Source: Variovorax sp. JS1663
Lineage (GTDB): Bacteria > Pseudomonadota > Gammaproteobacteria > Burkholderiales > Burkholderiaceae_C
NCBI RefSeq assembly: GCF_002157355.1
Contig: NZ_LYMK01000002.1
Coordinates: 248,001 to 312,000, forward strand
Direction: 5' to 3'
DNA length: 64,000 nucleotides
In this document: positions 36,865 through 45,882 of the stretch, piece by piece
How positions within the stretch are numbered: the first letter of the stretch is position 1
Layout of the letters: each line of letters opens with the position of its first letter
Program-made: the position numbers and the translations under genes
Notes under the pieces: model-generated
The model's input: only the letters and a program-made list of their open reading frames with translations
What the model was told of the DNA's origin: nothing
Database searches by the model: none

Positions 36865-37656
36865 ATGGACCTCAAGCTCAAGGGCAAGCTCGCACTCGTC
36901 TCCGGCAGCACCGCCGGCATCGGCCATGCCATCGCGGCCGCGCTCGCCGCCGAAGGCGCGCGCGTGATCGTGAACGGCCGCAAGCAGGCCGCGGTCGACC
37001 AGGCCGTCGCCGCCATCCGTGCGGGCGAGGGCGGGGCCGTGCTGGGCTTTGCCGGCGACCTGGGCACGGCCGAGGCGGCCGAGGCGCTGGTCGCGAAGCA
37101 CCCGGGCATCGAGATCCTCGTCAACAACCTCGGCATCTTCGAGCCGAAGCCCTTCGAGGACATCCCCGACGCGGACTGGACGCGCTTCTTCGACGTCAAC
37201 GTGCTGAGCGGCGTGCGCCTCGCGCGTCTCGTCCTGCCGGCCATGAAGCGCGCCGACTGGGGCCGCATCATCTTCGTCTCCAGCGAGAGCGCGCTCCAGA
37301 TCCCGGCCGAGATGATCCACTACGGCATGACCAAGACCGCGCAGATCGCCGTCGCGCGCGGCCTGGCCGAGTCGCTGGCAGGCACCGGCATCACCGTCAA
37401 CAGCGTGCTGCCCGGGCCCACGAAGTCGCGCGGCGTGGGCGATTTCGTCGATGCCCTGGCCAAGGCCGACGGCAAGTCTTTCGAGGACTACGAGAAGGAG
37501 TTCTTCGAGAAGGTCCGTCCGACTTCGCTGATCAAGCGCTTCGAAGCGCCGGAGGAGATCGCGAGCCTGGTGGCCTACGTGGCGAGCCCGCTGTCCTCGG
37601 GCACGACCGGCGCGGCGCTACGCGTCGATGGCGGGTGCACCAAGAGCGCCTTCTAG
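36865..37656 (+). CDS. Short-chain dehydrogenase/reductase
   Basis: 263 residues from the ATG at 36865. Cofactor motif SGSTAGIG (13-20), NNLGIF (the NNAG position), catalytic Ser in VSSESA, and Tyr153-x3-Lys157 (YGMTK) are all present. The Arg in VNGRK after the second strand favours NADP(H). Classical SDR; substrate unknown. Ribosome site AAAGGG about 10 bases upstream. Divergent from the exported propeller-like protein with a 93-base gap. Confidence 0.9.
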   Translation: MDLKLKGKLALVSGSTAGIGHAIAAALAAEGARVIVNGRKQAAVDQAVAAIRAGEGGAVLGFAGDLGTAEAAEALVAKHPGIEILVNNLGIFEPKPFEDIPDADWTRFFDVNVLSGVRLARLVLPAMKRADWGRIIFVSSESALQIPAEMIHYGMTKTAQIAVARGLAESLAGTGITVNSVLPGPTKSRGVGDFVDALAKADGKSFEDYEKEFFEKVRPTSLIKRFEAPEEIASLVAYVASPLSSGTTGAALRVDGGCTKSAF

Positions 37657-37751
37657 GGGCAGGCTCGCTCAGCGCGACGCCAGCCGACTGATCGGGCGCC
37701 GCGGCAGGAGCCGACGTCGAGCGCCTGCGCCGCGATCAGCAGATCGGCGCT

Positions 37752-38111
37752 TCATGCGGGCACGGCCTGCGGCAATGCCATGCCGAGTGCGACGGCTGCC
37801 AGCAGGGCATCGCCGAACCCACCCTGGGCGCGGGCATCCCGGCGCGCGCTGGTGACGACCCGGGGCTTCGCGCTCCACGCAATGCGTGCGCCCGTGCTGG
37901 CCAATGCCTCGACGAGGGCCACGTCTTCGTGACGCGCCACCTCGCTGAAGCCGCCCGCACGCACGTAGGCATCCCCGGCGACGCCCAGGTTGGCCCCATG
38001 GATGTGGCGGTGGTCGTCCCGGTCGCAATAGGTGCGCAGGAAACGCGCTTCAACAAATTCGGCGTGCCCCACGTGGTGCGACCAGTCCTCGACGCCGACG
38101 CTTCCGCACAC
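37752..38111 (-). pseudogene. Glycosyltransferase family 2 C-terminal remnant
   Basis: The frame contains HIHGANLGVAGDAYVRAGGF and RHEDVALVEALAST, the acceptor-side signature of a GT-A family 2 enzyme, and a normal-looking C-terminus. The nucleotide-binding N-terminal half, with the DxD motif, is absent: the frame begins just 5 bases from the katE stop. A truncated remnant left by a rearrangement next to katE. Confidence 0.7.
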
Positions 38112-38116
38112 GGCAT

Positions 38117-40525
38117 CTAGACCGCGGGCGGATCGGTCTCGCGCTCAGGATGGCGATGTCGTCCGAGGGCCTCGATGAAGGCGACCACCAGCGATGCGGC
38201 GTCGGGACCTCCGCCGCGCAGAACGCCCGGGTCGGTTTCGCCCGAAGGCAGGGAAGGCGGGATGCCGGCCTTGTCGAGCAGCTGCTGGCCGGCCCCGAGT
38301 GCAAGGATGGTCTTGCCATGGCGGTACTGGTCCTTCACGAACTCGGCCGTGTGGCCATCGCGGGCCAGCAGGTCGATGGCCGCGGCCCCGTCCGGCAGGA
38401 CCAGCCCGTCGAACAGGAAACCCGGCTCGTTCTCCATCGATGCATCGGCTTCGAGGGTCGTCCCACTCGCGGTGACGAAGGGGCCGATCCGCGGGCCCAC
38501 GAGGCGCCCGATCGCGCCGTCTTCGAGCAGCGCGGCCTGCAAGGCCTCGACCGCATCGCCGTCGATGCCATCCGCCACCAGGATCGCCACCTTGCGCGTG
38601 CGCACCGACCCATCGCCCGGCCGCGCCGTGAGCGACAGCGCCGGCGACTGGCGCACCTCGGGCTCCGCCGGCGTCGCCAGCGCCTTCGGCAAGGGGGCCG
38701 GGAGTTCCATGCCCAGGCCGTCGGCCACCTTCTGCGCCAGCGTGGTCGACACGTTGACCAGGCTCGCGACCATGCGCTCGCGGATCGCGGGCACCGTGCA
38801 CTTGGACAGCTCGAAGCGGAACGCGGCCGCGATGTGCGCCTGCTCGACCGGCGTCTGGCTCTCGTAGAAGAGGGTGGCCTGCGTGTAGTGGTCGGCGAAT
38901 TTCTCCGGCTTGCCGCGCACCTTGTCGGTCTCCACGCGCTGCGGAAAGGTCACGAAGCCCGCCGCCGCGCCCGCCTGGAACGGGCAGCCGCCGCCCAGCG
39001 AGTTCGGCTCATAGGCCACGCGCCCGCGATGGATCGCCTGGCGGTGCATGCCGTCGCGCTGGTTGTTGTGCACCTGGGCGATGGGCGCGTTGATCGGGAT
39101 CTCGTGGAAGTTCGGTCCGCCCAGGCGCGTGATCTGCGTATCCACGTACGAATGGATGCGGCCCGCCAGCAGCGGATCGTTGGTGAAGTCGATGCCCGGC
39201 ACCACGTGCGCGGTGCAGTACGCGACCTGCTCCGTCTCGGCGAAGAAGTTGTCGGGATTGCGGTTGAGCACCATCCGGCCCACCACCTGGAGGGGCACCA
39301 GTTCCTCGGGCACGATCTTCGTCGCGTCCAGCACGTCGAAGCTGAAGCGCTCGGCCTCTTCCTCCGTGAAGATCTGCAGCGCCAGCTCCCACTCCGGAAA
39401 CTCGCCGGCCTCGATCGCTTCCCACAGGTCCCGGCGGTGGTAGTCCGGGTCCGCGCCGGAGATCTTCACCGCCTCGTCCCACACCAGCGAGTGGGTGCCG
39501 AGCTTCGGCAGCCAGTGGAACTTGCAGAACACCGATTCCCCGTCGGCATTGACCAGCCGGAAGGTGTGCACGCCGAAGCCCTGCATCATCCGGAAGCTGC
39601 GCGGGATCGCCCGGTCCGACATGGCCCACATCAGCATGTGGGTCGACTCGGGCATGAGGCTGGCGAAGTCCCAGAAGGTGTCATGCGCGCTGGCCGCCTG
39701 CGGCATGCCGTGATGCGGCTCGGGCTTCACCGCGTGGACCAGGTCGGGGAACTTCATCGCATCCTGGATGAAGAACACCGGCATGTTGTTGCCCACCAGG
39801 TCCCAGTTGCCTTCGTCCGTGTAGAACTTGACGGCGAAGCCGCGCACGTCGCGCGCCGTGTCCTTGGAGCCGCGCTCGCCGGCCACCGTCGAGAAGCGCA
39901 CGAACACCGGCGTGATCTTGCCTGCCTCGCGCAGCGGCGCCGCCTTGGTCAGCTGCGGGATGCCGTCGTAGCACTCGAAATAGCCGTGCGCCGCCGAGCC
40001 GCGGGCATGCACGATCCGCTCCGGGATGCGCTCGTGGTCGAAGTGCGTGATCTTCTCGCGCAGGATGAAGTCCTCGAGCAGCGCCGGGCCACGCAGGCCG
40101 GCCTTGAGCGAGTTCTGGTTGTCGGCGATCGGCACGCCCTGGTTCGTGGTCAGCCGCTGCCCCCCCGAATCGACGCGCACGCGGTCCAGCGACTCGATGG
40201 TCGCGTTCAGGCCGAACACGGCGAGGCTGCCGACCTTCTCCGAGCTCACTTCTTCGGACAGGGTGCTGCCCGTGGCGCTCGGCGTGGCCGGCTCGGTCGT
40301 CGGTCCCGCCGGCGGGTTCAGGGCGTTGTCGTGCCCGTGCTCCTGGCCCTTGATGGCGTTGTGCGGCATCGCCGCCGCGAGCTGCTGGACCTGGGCGGCC
40401 TTCTGCGACGGTGCGTCGCCCGCCGCGGGATCCGGCAGGTGGGCAGGTGCGCTGTCGGTGTTGCGGGAGGCCGTCGCTGCGGCGGTCTGGGCGGCAGGCT
40501 GGCGGGGGGGAGGGGTTTGCGGCAT
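38117..40525 (-). CDS. katE: Large-subunit catalase HPII
   Basis: 802 residues from the ATG at 40525, somewhat longer than E. coli KatE (753) because of a Pro/Ala/Gln-rich N-terminal extension. The active-site region [13 protein letters not shown] with the distal His, [20 protein letters not shown], and the [15 protein letters not shown] stretch are conserved. The last ~150 residues ([23 protein letters not shown]) are the DJ-1/class I GATase-like domain of large catalases. Dismutates H2O2 in the cytoplasm, usually in stationary phase. Flanked on both sides by gene remnants. Confidence 0.95.
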   Translation of the reverse strand: MPQTPPPRQPAAQTAAATASRNTDSAPAHLPDPAAGDAPSQKAAQVQQLAAAMPHNAIKGQEHGHDNALNPPAGPTTEPATPSATGSTLSEEVSSEKVGSLAVFGLNATIESLDRVRVDSGGQRLTTNQGVPIADNQNSLKAGLRGPALLEDFILREKITHFDHERIPERIVHARGSAAHGYFECYDGIPQLTKAAPLREAGKITPVFVRFSTVAGERGSKDTARDVRGFAVKFYTDEGNWDLVGNNMPVFFIQDAMKFPDLVHAVKPEPHHGMPQAASAHDTFWDFASLMPESTHMLMWAMSDRAIPRSFRMMQGFGVHTFRLVNADGESVFCKFHWLPKLGTHSLVWDEAVKISGADPDYHRRDLWEAIEAGEFPEWELALQIFTEEEAERFSFDVLDATKIVPEELVPLQVVGRMVLNRNPDNFFAETEQVAYCTAHVVPGIDFTNDPLLAGRIHSYVDTQITRLGGPNFHEIPINAPIAQVHNNQRDGMHRQAIHRGRVAYEPNSLGGGCPFQAGAAAGFVTFPQRVETDKVRGKPEKFADHYTQATLFYESQTPVEQAHIAAAFRFELSKCTVPAIRERMVASLVNVSTTLAQKVADGLGMELPAPLPKALATPAEPEVRQSPALSLTARPGDGSVRTRKVAILVADGIDGDAVEALQAALLEDGAIGRLVGPRIGPFVTASGTTLEADASMENEPGFLFDGLVLPDGAAAIDLLARDGHTAEFVKDQYRHGKTILALGAGQQLLDKAGIPPSLPSGETDPGVLRGGGPDAASLVVAFIEALGRHRHPERETDPPAV

Positions 40526-40804
40526 CGATGGGTTCCGTGGGTGTGAATGAGTGCGCCAGGCGCGGGAGAGTCGCAATGAAGCTACGCGACGTGGCCGGGT
40601 GACTCGTCATCCGGCACGGTGTCGCCACGTAGGCGGGGGCCCTGGCGAGCGATGGCCCGCGGGACGGCCCCCTACAGCGGTCATCGCGCCGCGCCGACGC
40701 GGAGCGGAAGATGCACTCCATAAGGTGCGCCCGACTGTCTCGTTGTCCATCCTTGGCCCCGGCGCGGTGGCGCGCGCGCTGCGGCCCTTCGAGATGGTGC
40801 TGAC

Positions 40805-41174
40805 ATGAGCCTGCCACAGGCCGACTATTTCGCCGGCCTCTATGGCGAGAGCGATGACCCCCACGGGGCCCGGACCCGCTGGTATGAACAGCGCAAATCC
40901 GCGTTGCGGATGGCCGCGCTGCCGCAGCGGCGCTAGCGCCGCGCATACGAGCCGGGTTGCGGCGTGGGTGTGCTGACCCTACGCGGGCGACGGAACCCTG
41001 GTCGCGTGCCCCTGGCTGCCGGCCTCCGAGGAGCGCGTGCTGTCCACGCGGCACGTGCATGACATGCTCGCCGGGCTGCGCATTCCGCGCGTGCGGCACG
41101 AGGAGGACGACTTCCTCCTGGAAATCTGGTCGCGGGACGGACACTCCGTGGCGCAGCGGGAAGGCATCCGGTGA
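40805..41174 (+). pseudogene. Class I SAM-dependent methyltransferase remnant (NodS-like), internally deleted
   Basis: From ATG at 40805 the frame gives MSLPQADYFAGLYGESDDPH and RWYEQRKSALRMAALP, then stops at 40934-40936. In the same frame after the stop comes AYEPGCGVGVLT, the SAM-binding motif, and after a deletion another frame gives HVHDMLAGLRIPRVRHEEDD and SRDGHSVAQREGIR to the TGA at 41172. The middle of the fold is missing. An overlapping ATGA joins it to an upstream remnant ending RALRPFEMVLT (stop 40808), possibly the tail of a PIG-L deacetylase. Confidence 0.7.
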
Positions 41175-41327
41175 GTGCGATTGCCGACCAACTTCCAATG
41201 GCCGGCCTTCCTCGCCTCGGTCGTGGCCGCATCGGCCCTGCCTGAGGCCGTACAGCACGGGGAGCAGGAGAACGTGCCCCGGGGACTTGCGGTTAGCATC
41301 GCCACGGGACACACGCCAGGGAATTCA

Positions 41328-42008
41328 ATGCGGATACTGCTTGTCGAGGATGACCGGGTACTGGCCGATGCGCTCTCGCGCACGCTGGTGCAGTCCGCCC
41401 ATGCCGTCGACGTCGTCTCCACCGGCGAGGAGGCCGACCATGCCCTCGCCCCCGGCATCTACGACCTCGCCATCCTCGACATCGGCCTGCCGGGCCTGAG
41501 CGGCCTGGACGTGCTCAAGCGGGTGAGGGCGCGCAAGTCCACGATGCCCGTGCTGATGCTCACTGCCTTCGACACCCTGGCCGACCGCGTCCGCGGCCTC
41601 GACCTGGGCGCCGACGACTACCTGGCCAAGCCCTTCGACCTGCCCGAGCTGGAAGCGCGCGTGCGCGCGCTGCTGCGCCGCAGTACCCAGTCCACGCCCG
41701 ACCTCGAGCACGGCCAGCTGCGCTTCGACACCGTCGGCCGCCGCGTCTTCCACGACAAGCGGCCGCTGGACCTGTCGCCGCGCGAACTGGCCCTGCTGGA
41801 GCTGCTGCTGATGCGCGCGGGCCGCGTCGTCAGCAAGGAGCAGCTGGTCAACCACCTCTACGGCTGGGGCGAGGAGGTCGGCGACAACGCGATCGAGGTC
41901 AACGTCTACCGGCTGCGCAAGAAACTGGAGCCGCTCGGCTGCGAGATCCGCACCGTGCGCGGCATGGGCTACCTGATCGACAGCAGCGATAGCGATGCGC
42001 AAGGCTGA
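41328..42008 (+). CDS. OmpR-family response regulator (TctD/QseB-like)
   Basis: 226 residues from the ATG at 41328; the frame is open further upstream but the receiver domain starts here with MRILLVEDD. Phospho-acceptor Asp51 (LAILDIGLPG), the conserved Thr in MLTAFD, Lys in YLAKPFD, and a C-terminal winged helix (LSPRELALLELLLMRAGRVV, NVYRLRKKLE) are all present. It overlaps the sensor kinase gene by 14 bases. Members of this group control tricarboxylate transport (TctD) or quorum/metal responses. Confidence 0.93.
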   Translation: MRILLVEDDRVLADALSRTLVQSAHAVDVVSTGEEADHALAPGIYDLAILDIGLPGLSGLDVLKRVRARKSTMPVLMLTAFDTLADRVRGLDLGADDYLAKPFDLPELEARVRALLRRSTQSTPDLEHGQLRFDTVGRRVFHDKRPLDLSPRELALLELLLMRAGRVVSKEQLVNHLYGWGEEVGDNAIEVNVYRLRKKLEPLGCEIRTVRGMGYLIDSSDSDAQG

Positions 42009-43398
42009 GCCCCGGCTGCAGCGCAAGCTGCTGGCCTGGCTGCTCGGACCGCTCGCCGTGCTGCTGGTGCTCGACACTGCCTTCGCCTACTGGAACTCGC
42101 TGCGCTTCGCCAACCTCGCCTACGACCGCGCGCTGCACGAGATCGGCCGCGAGATCGCGCTGCACGTGAAGCTCGACGGCACGCAGCCCCGGCTCGAGCT
42201 CTCGGAGACCGCGGCCAACATCCTCCTGCTGGACCCCGAAGACCAACTCTTCTACCGCGTCGTCGGCGAGGACGGCACCAGCCTGGGCGGCGATGCGCAC
42301 CTGCCCGTGCCGCGCAACGGAAAGCCCGCCTCGCCCGACTTCTACGGTGACGCGGTGCGCGGCGAGCGGGTGCGGATGATGGTCGCCTGGATGCCCGTCG
42401 GCCCCGACGCCGGGCCGCCACAGGTCCTGGTGCAGCTCGCCGAAACCCTCCACAAGCGGGAGCGCCTCACCTGGGAGATGGTTGCCAACGTGGTGCTGCC
42501 GCAGCTGCTGCTGATCGTCATGGCGACCGCGGTGGTCTGGTTCGGCGTCTCGCGGGGGCTCGAGCCGCTGCAGCGGCTGCGGCGCGCGGTGTCCAACCGC
42601 TCGCACCTGGACCTGAGCCCGATCGACACCCACGACGTGCCGGGCGAGGTGCGGCCGCTGGTGGACGACGTCAACGAGCTGATGGCGCGGCTCGGCCGCA
42701 GCTTCGACTTCCAGAACCGCTTCGTCGCCGATGCGGCCCATCAGCTCAAGACCCCCGTGAGCGGCCTCAAGGCCCAGATCGAGCTCGCACTGCGCGAGAA
42801 CGATCTCGAGCGCGTGCGCCATTCGCTGGCCCAGCTCTACATCAGCGCCGACCGGCTTTCGCGGCTGGTGCGCCAGCTGCTGTCGCTGGCCCGCAACGAG
42901 CCTGGCGCGCTCGATTCGATGCAGCTGCAGCCGCTGGACCTCAACGCCCACGCGCTGGAGGTGAGCATGGAATGGGTGCCGCAGGCCATCAAGCGCGACA
43001 TCGACCTGGGCTTCGAGGGCACCGAGCACCCGCTGATGATCGATGCAGACCACGACCGCCTGCGCGAACTGGTCAACAACCTGATCGACAACGCCATCCG
43101 CTACAGCCACCCGGGCGGCCGTGTGACCGTGCAGACCAGCCGGATCGGCGACGACCAGTGCCGCCTTGCCATCAACGACGACGGCCCCCGTATCCCCGTG
43201 CAGGACCGTGCCCGCATCTTCGAGCGCTTCCACCGGCTGCTGGGCACGCAGGAAGACGGCAGCGGCCTCGGCCTGGCCATCGTCAGCGAGATCGCCACGC
43301 TGCACGGCGCGCGCATCACGCTGGAAGAAGACATCGACGGCGTGGGCAACACTTTCAGCGTGTTTTTCCCATTGCGCGTAGACGGGCGTCCGGTGTAG
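41995..43398 (+). CDS. Sensor histidine kinase (TctE-like)
   Basis: 467 residues: N-terminal membrane helix (~15-32), a ~130-residue periplasmic domain of the two-component sensor kinase N-terminal type, a second helix (~165-185), a HAMP-like linker, and the kinase core with His249 in ADAAHQLKTPV, N box NNLIDNAIRYS and G2 box GSGLGLAIVSE. In the G1 box the usual GPGIP is GPRIP, so the second Gly is replaced by Arg. Partner of the preceding regulator. Ligand unknown; TctE relatives respond to tricarboxylates. Confidence 0.92.
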   Translation: MRKAEPRLQRKLLAWLLGPLAVLLVLDTAFAYWNSLRFANLAYDRALHEIGREIALHVKLDGTQPRLELSETAANILLLDPEDQLFYRVVGEDGTSLGGDAHLPVPRNGKPASPDFYGDAVRGERVRMMVAWMPVGPDAGPPQVLVQLAETLHKRERLTWEMVANVVLPQLLLIVMATAVVWFGVSRGLEPLQRLRRAVSNRSHLDLSPIDTHDVPGEVRPLVDDVNELMARLGRSFDFQNRFVADAAHQLKTPVSGLKAQIELALRENDLERVRHSLAQLYISADRLSRLVRQLLSLARNEPGALDSMQLQPLDLNAHALEVSMEWVPQAIKRDIDLGFEGTEHPLMIDADHDRLRELVNNLIDNAIRYSHPGGRVTVQTSRIGDDQCRLAINDDGPRIPVQDRARIFERFHRLLGTQEDGSGLGLAIVSEIATLHGARITLEEDIDGVGNTFSVFFPLRVDGRPV

Positions 43399-43421
43399 AG
43401 GAGCGGCCGTTTGGTCAGGTT

Positions 43422-43452
43422 GCTGACAGCTTGCGGACATGCGGCTGTCAGC
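43422..43452 (+). promoter_or_regulatory. 9-bp stem hairpin in the leader of the terC gene
   Basis: GCTGACAGC (43422-43430) pairs with GCTGTCAGC (43444-43452) around a 13-base loop. A second small hairpin, GGAACC/GGTTCC at 43499-43504 and 43510-43515, follows before the ribosome site. The leader is 138 bases long. terC genes are often controlled by the yybP-ykoY manganese riboswitch, but its conserved core is not visible here. Otherwise it may end the two-component transcript. Confidence 0.4.
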
Positions 43453-43536
43453 CAGCCGGCAGAAAGGTGACAGGCCAGGTCTCTAACCTCGGGATGACGG
43501 AACCGCGGTGGTTCCGATTCATTTTCAGGAGACACC

Positions 43537-44256
43537 GTGTCGTTCTTGTCGAGCCCCGATTTCTGGATCGCCCTGTCGCAGATCATCCTCATCAACATCG
43601 TCCTGAGCGGCGACAACGCGGTCGTCATCGCGATGGCCTCGCGCTCGCTGCCGCCCGCGCAGCAGAAGAAGGCCATCATCTTCGGGAGCGTCGGCGCGAT
43701 CGTGCTGCGCGTCGTCCTGACCTTCTTCGCCGTCTACCTGCTCACGCTGCCGTACCTCAAGCTGGTCGGCGCCGCACTGCTGTTCTGGATCGGCATCGGC
43801 CTGCTCAAGGGCGAGGACGACGAGGGTGAGCTCGAAGGCCACTCGGGTCTGGCTGCCGCCATCAAGACCATCGTTCTGGCCGACCTGGTGATGAGCCTGG
43901 ACAACGTCGTCGGCGTCGCCGCCGCCGCCAAGGGCAATGTGCCGCTGCTGGTCTTCGGCCTGGTCATCAGCATCCCGCTGATCATCTTCGGCAGCACGCT
44001 CATCCTGAAGCTGATGGACCGCTTCCCGATCATCATCGTGCTCGGTGCCGCCCTGCTCGGCTGGGTGGCCGGCGAGATGGCGGTGTCCGATCCGGCGATC
44101 GCCGGCTTCATGGCCGACTACCACACGCTGCACACGGTCGTGCCCGCCATCGGTGCCGCTGCCGTGGTCGCCGTCGGCAAGTGGCTCAGCAGCCGCCGCC
44201 CGCCGCGCGAAGAGGCACCGGCCGCGGCCAGTCCCACGGCGGTCGAGGGCAGGTAA
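43537..44256 (+). CDS. TerC family integral membrane protein (YjbE/Alx-type), probable metal exporter
   Basis: 239 residues with a GTG start and the ribosome site CAGGAGA. Seven hydrophobic helices; the two repeated acidic motifs SGDNAVVIAMA and SLDNVVGVAAA are the family's metal-binding Asp-Asn pairs. Relatives load or export Mn2+ across the inner membrane. Followed five bases later by a UspA gene, so co-transcription is likely. A second TerC-family gene of a different branch lies at 49446-50198. Confidence 0.9.
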   Translation: MSFLSSPDFWIALSQIILINIVLSGDNAVVIAMASRSLPPAQQKKAIIFGSVGAIVLRVVLTFFAVYLLTLPYLKLVGAALLFWIGIGLLKGEDDEGELEGHSGLAAAIKTIVLADLVMSLDNVVGVAAAAKGNVPLLVFGLVISIPLIIFGSTLILKLMDRFPIIIVLGAALLGWVAGEMAVSDPAIAGFMADYHTLHTVVPAIGAAAVVAVGKWLSSRRPPREEAPAAASPTAVEGR

Positions 44257-44260
44257 TCGC

Positions 44261-44704
44261 ATGACGCGCATCCTGGTACCCATCGATCCGGCCGAGCCTG
44301 CCCGCACGCGCTCGGCGATCGAGGAGGTCGTGCGCATGCGCCGCAACGATCGGGTGAGCATCCGTCTGCTGCGGGTGGTACCCAAGGTCTCGGGGCATGT
44401 CGCCATGCTTTTCGGCAAGCAGGAACTGCTCGAGCTTCAACTCGACGCAGGCGCCGAAGAACTCGAATACGCACGCAGCCTGCTCGACCTGGCCGGCGTT
44501 CCCTGCACCTGCACGGTGCTGGTGGGGCGCACGGCCGAGACCATCGCCACCGCGGCCCGCGACTACGGTTGCGACCGCATCGTCTTCGGCCGCGACGAGC
44601 CCGGCCTCGCCGGAAAGATCTTCGGCTCGCTGGCGCAGCAGGTGAGGCATCACCTGGGGGCCAGCGGGAACGATGGGCGGATGCCGCAGGTCATCGGGTC
44701 CTGA
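44261..44704 (+). CDS. Universal stress protein (UspA family)
   Basis: 147 residues, single Usp domain: MTRILVPIDPAEPARTRSAI at the start and the nucleotide-loop region DRIVFGRDEPGLAGKIFGSL at the end. The canonical G-2x-G-9x-G(S/T) ATP motif is only partly matched (GRDEPGLAGKIFGS), so ATP binding is uncertain. Immediately follows terC; likely co-expressed with it. Confidence 0.85.
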   Translation: MTRILVPIDPAEPARTRSAIEEVVRMRRNDRVSIRLLRVVPKVSGHVAMLFGKQELLELQLDAGAEELEYARSLLDLAGVPCTCTVLVGRTAETIATAARDYGCDRIVFGRDEPGLAGKIFGSLAQQVRHHLGASGNDGRMPQVIGS

Positions 44705-44719
44705 GGCGCCGGCCGCGGG

Positions 44720-45802
44720 CTAGGGCCGTTCGCCGGCCCTGTGAAGCGTCACCTGCACCTCGCCCACCCGCGCGCGCAACTGGCCACAGCCGCCATCGAC
44801 GTCCTGGCCGGCCGAATTGCGCAGCTTCGTCAGGATGCCCCGTTCGTGCAGCGTGCGGGCGATCAGCTTGCAGCGCTCCCACGATGGGCGGCTGAACCCC
44901 ACGCCGTCCACCGCGTTGAACGGGATCATGTTCAGCACCCCGTATTTGCCCGAGAGCAGCCGGACGATGCCCTCGATCTCCTCGCTCCCGTCGTTCACGC
45001 CTTCCAGCAGTGTCCACTGGTACTGGATCGGATAGCCGGTGGCCCGCGCATAGCGCTCCCCCGCATCCACCAGTTCCTCGGGCGTCATGGCCGGCGCGCG
45101 GGGCAGGAGCTCCTTGCGCAGCGCGGCCCGGGTCGTGTGCAGCGAAAGCGCCAGCGCGGGCTTCACGCGCCCCTGCGGCAGGCGCTCGAACACGCGCGGA
45201 TCGCCCACCGTGGAGAACACCAGGTTCTTGTGGCCGATGTTGCCCACCGTGCCGAGCAGCTCGATCGCGTCCATCACGTTGTCCAGGTTGTGGGCCGGCT
45301 CGCCCATGCCCATGAACACGACCCTGCGCACCGGCCGGCGCGTGCGCGCCAGGGCGACCTGGGCAATGATCTCGGCGCTGCCCACCTGGCGCAGCAGGCC
45401 GCCCTGGCCGGTCATGCAGAAGCGGCATCCGACGGCGCATCCGACCTGCGACGAGACGCACAGGCCGTCCCGGGGCAGCAGCACGCTCTCCACCGTCTGA
45501 CCGTCCGCCAGCGCGACGAGCAGCCGTTCGGCCCCGTCAGCGCCGGGATGGATGGTATGAATGCGCGCCAGCCCTGCGAGCTCGGCTTCGATGGACGGCA
45601 GCGCCGCCATCAGCGACGAGGGAAAAAAGCTCTTCGGGCGGCGCTTGCCGCTGTCCCGGGGCAGCGCATGGGACCACAGGCGCAGGATGCGCTGCTCGTG
45701 GCTGGGGCCTGCGCCGGCTTCCCGCAGGCGCTGTTTCAGGTCGTGGATTCGCATGGACTGCCGGGGCGGAAAGCGATTGTTGTAACTGCAGCAAAAGCGC
45801 AT
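44720..45802 (-). CDS. RlmN-like radical SAM RNA methyltransferase
   Basis: 360 residues from the ATG at 45802, chosen because AAAGGAGG precedes it by nine bases; an in-frame ATG at 45754 gives 344. The 4Fe-4S cluster cysteines are Cys122, Cys126 and Cys129 (GCAVGCRFCM), and the C-terminal catalytic Cys is in DVDGGCGQL. RlmN methylates C2 of A2503 in 23S rRNA and A37 of tRNAs. The N-terminal accessory domain is shorter and differs from standard RlmN, so this is probably the second, RlmN-like paralog rather than the main enzyme. Confidence 0.88.
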   Translation of the reverse strand: MRFCCSYNNRFPPRQSMRIHDLKQRLREAGAGPSHEQRILRLWSHALPRDSGKRRPKSFFPSSLMAALPSIEAELAGLARIHTIHPGADGAERLLVALADGQTVESVLLPRDGLCVSSQVGCAVGCRFCMTGQGGLLRQVGSAEIIAQVALARTRRPVRRVVFMGMGEPAHNLDNVMDAIELLGTVGNIGHKNLVFSTVGDPRVFERLPQGRVKPALALSLHTTRAALRKELLPRAPAMTPEELVDAGERYARATGYPIQYQWTLLEGVNDGSEEIEGIVRLLSGKYGVLNMIPFNAVDGVGFSRPSWERCKLIARTLHERGILTKLRNSAGQDVDGGCGQLRARVGEVQVTLHRAGERP

Positions 45803-45882
45803 TGTGCGTCGCCTCCTTTTTATTCCCGGCCGGCACCATTAGATTCACGGCTTACGGACACCCGCTTCAAGAGGACCCCGCC

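Noticed and set aside
43399-43536. yybP-ykoY (manganese) riboswitch upstream of terC
   Set aside because: Hairpins are present but the conserved core sequence of the riboswitch was not found.
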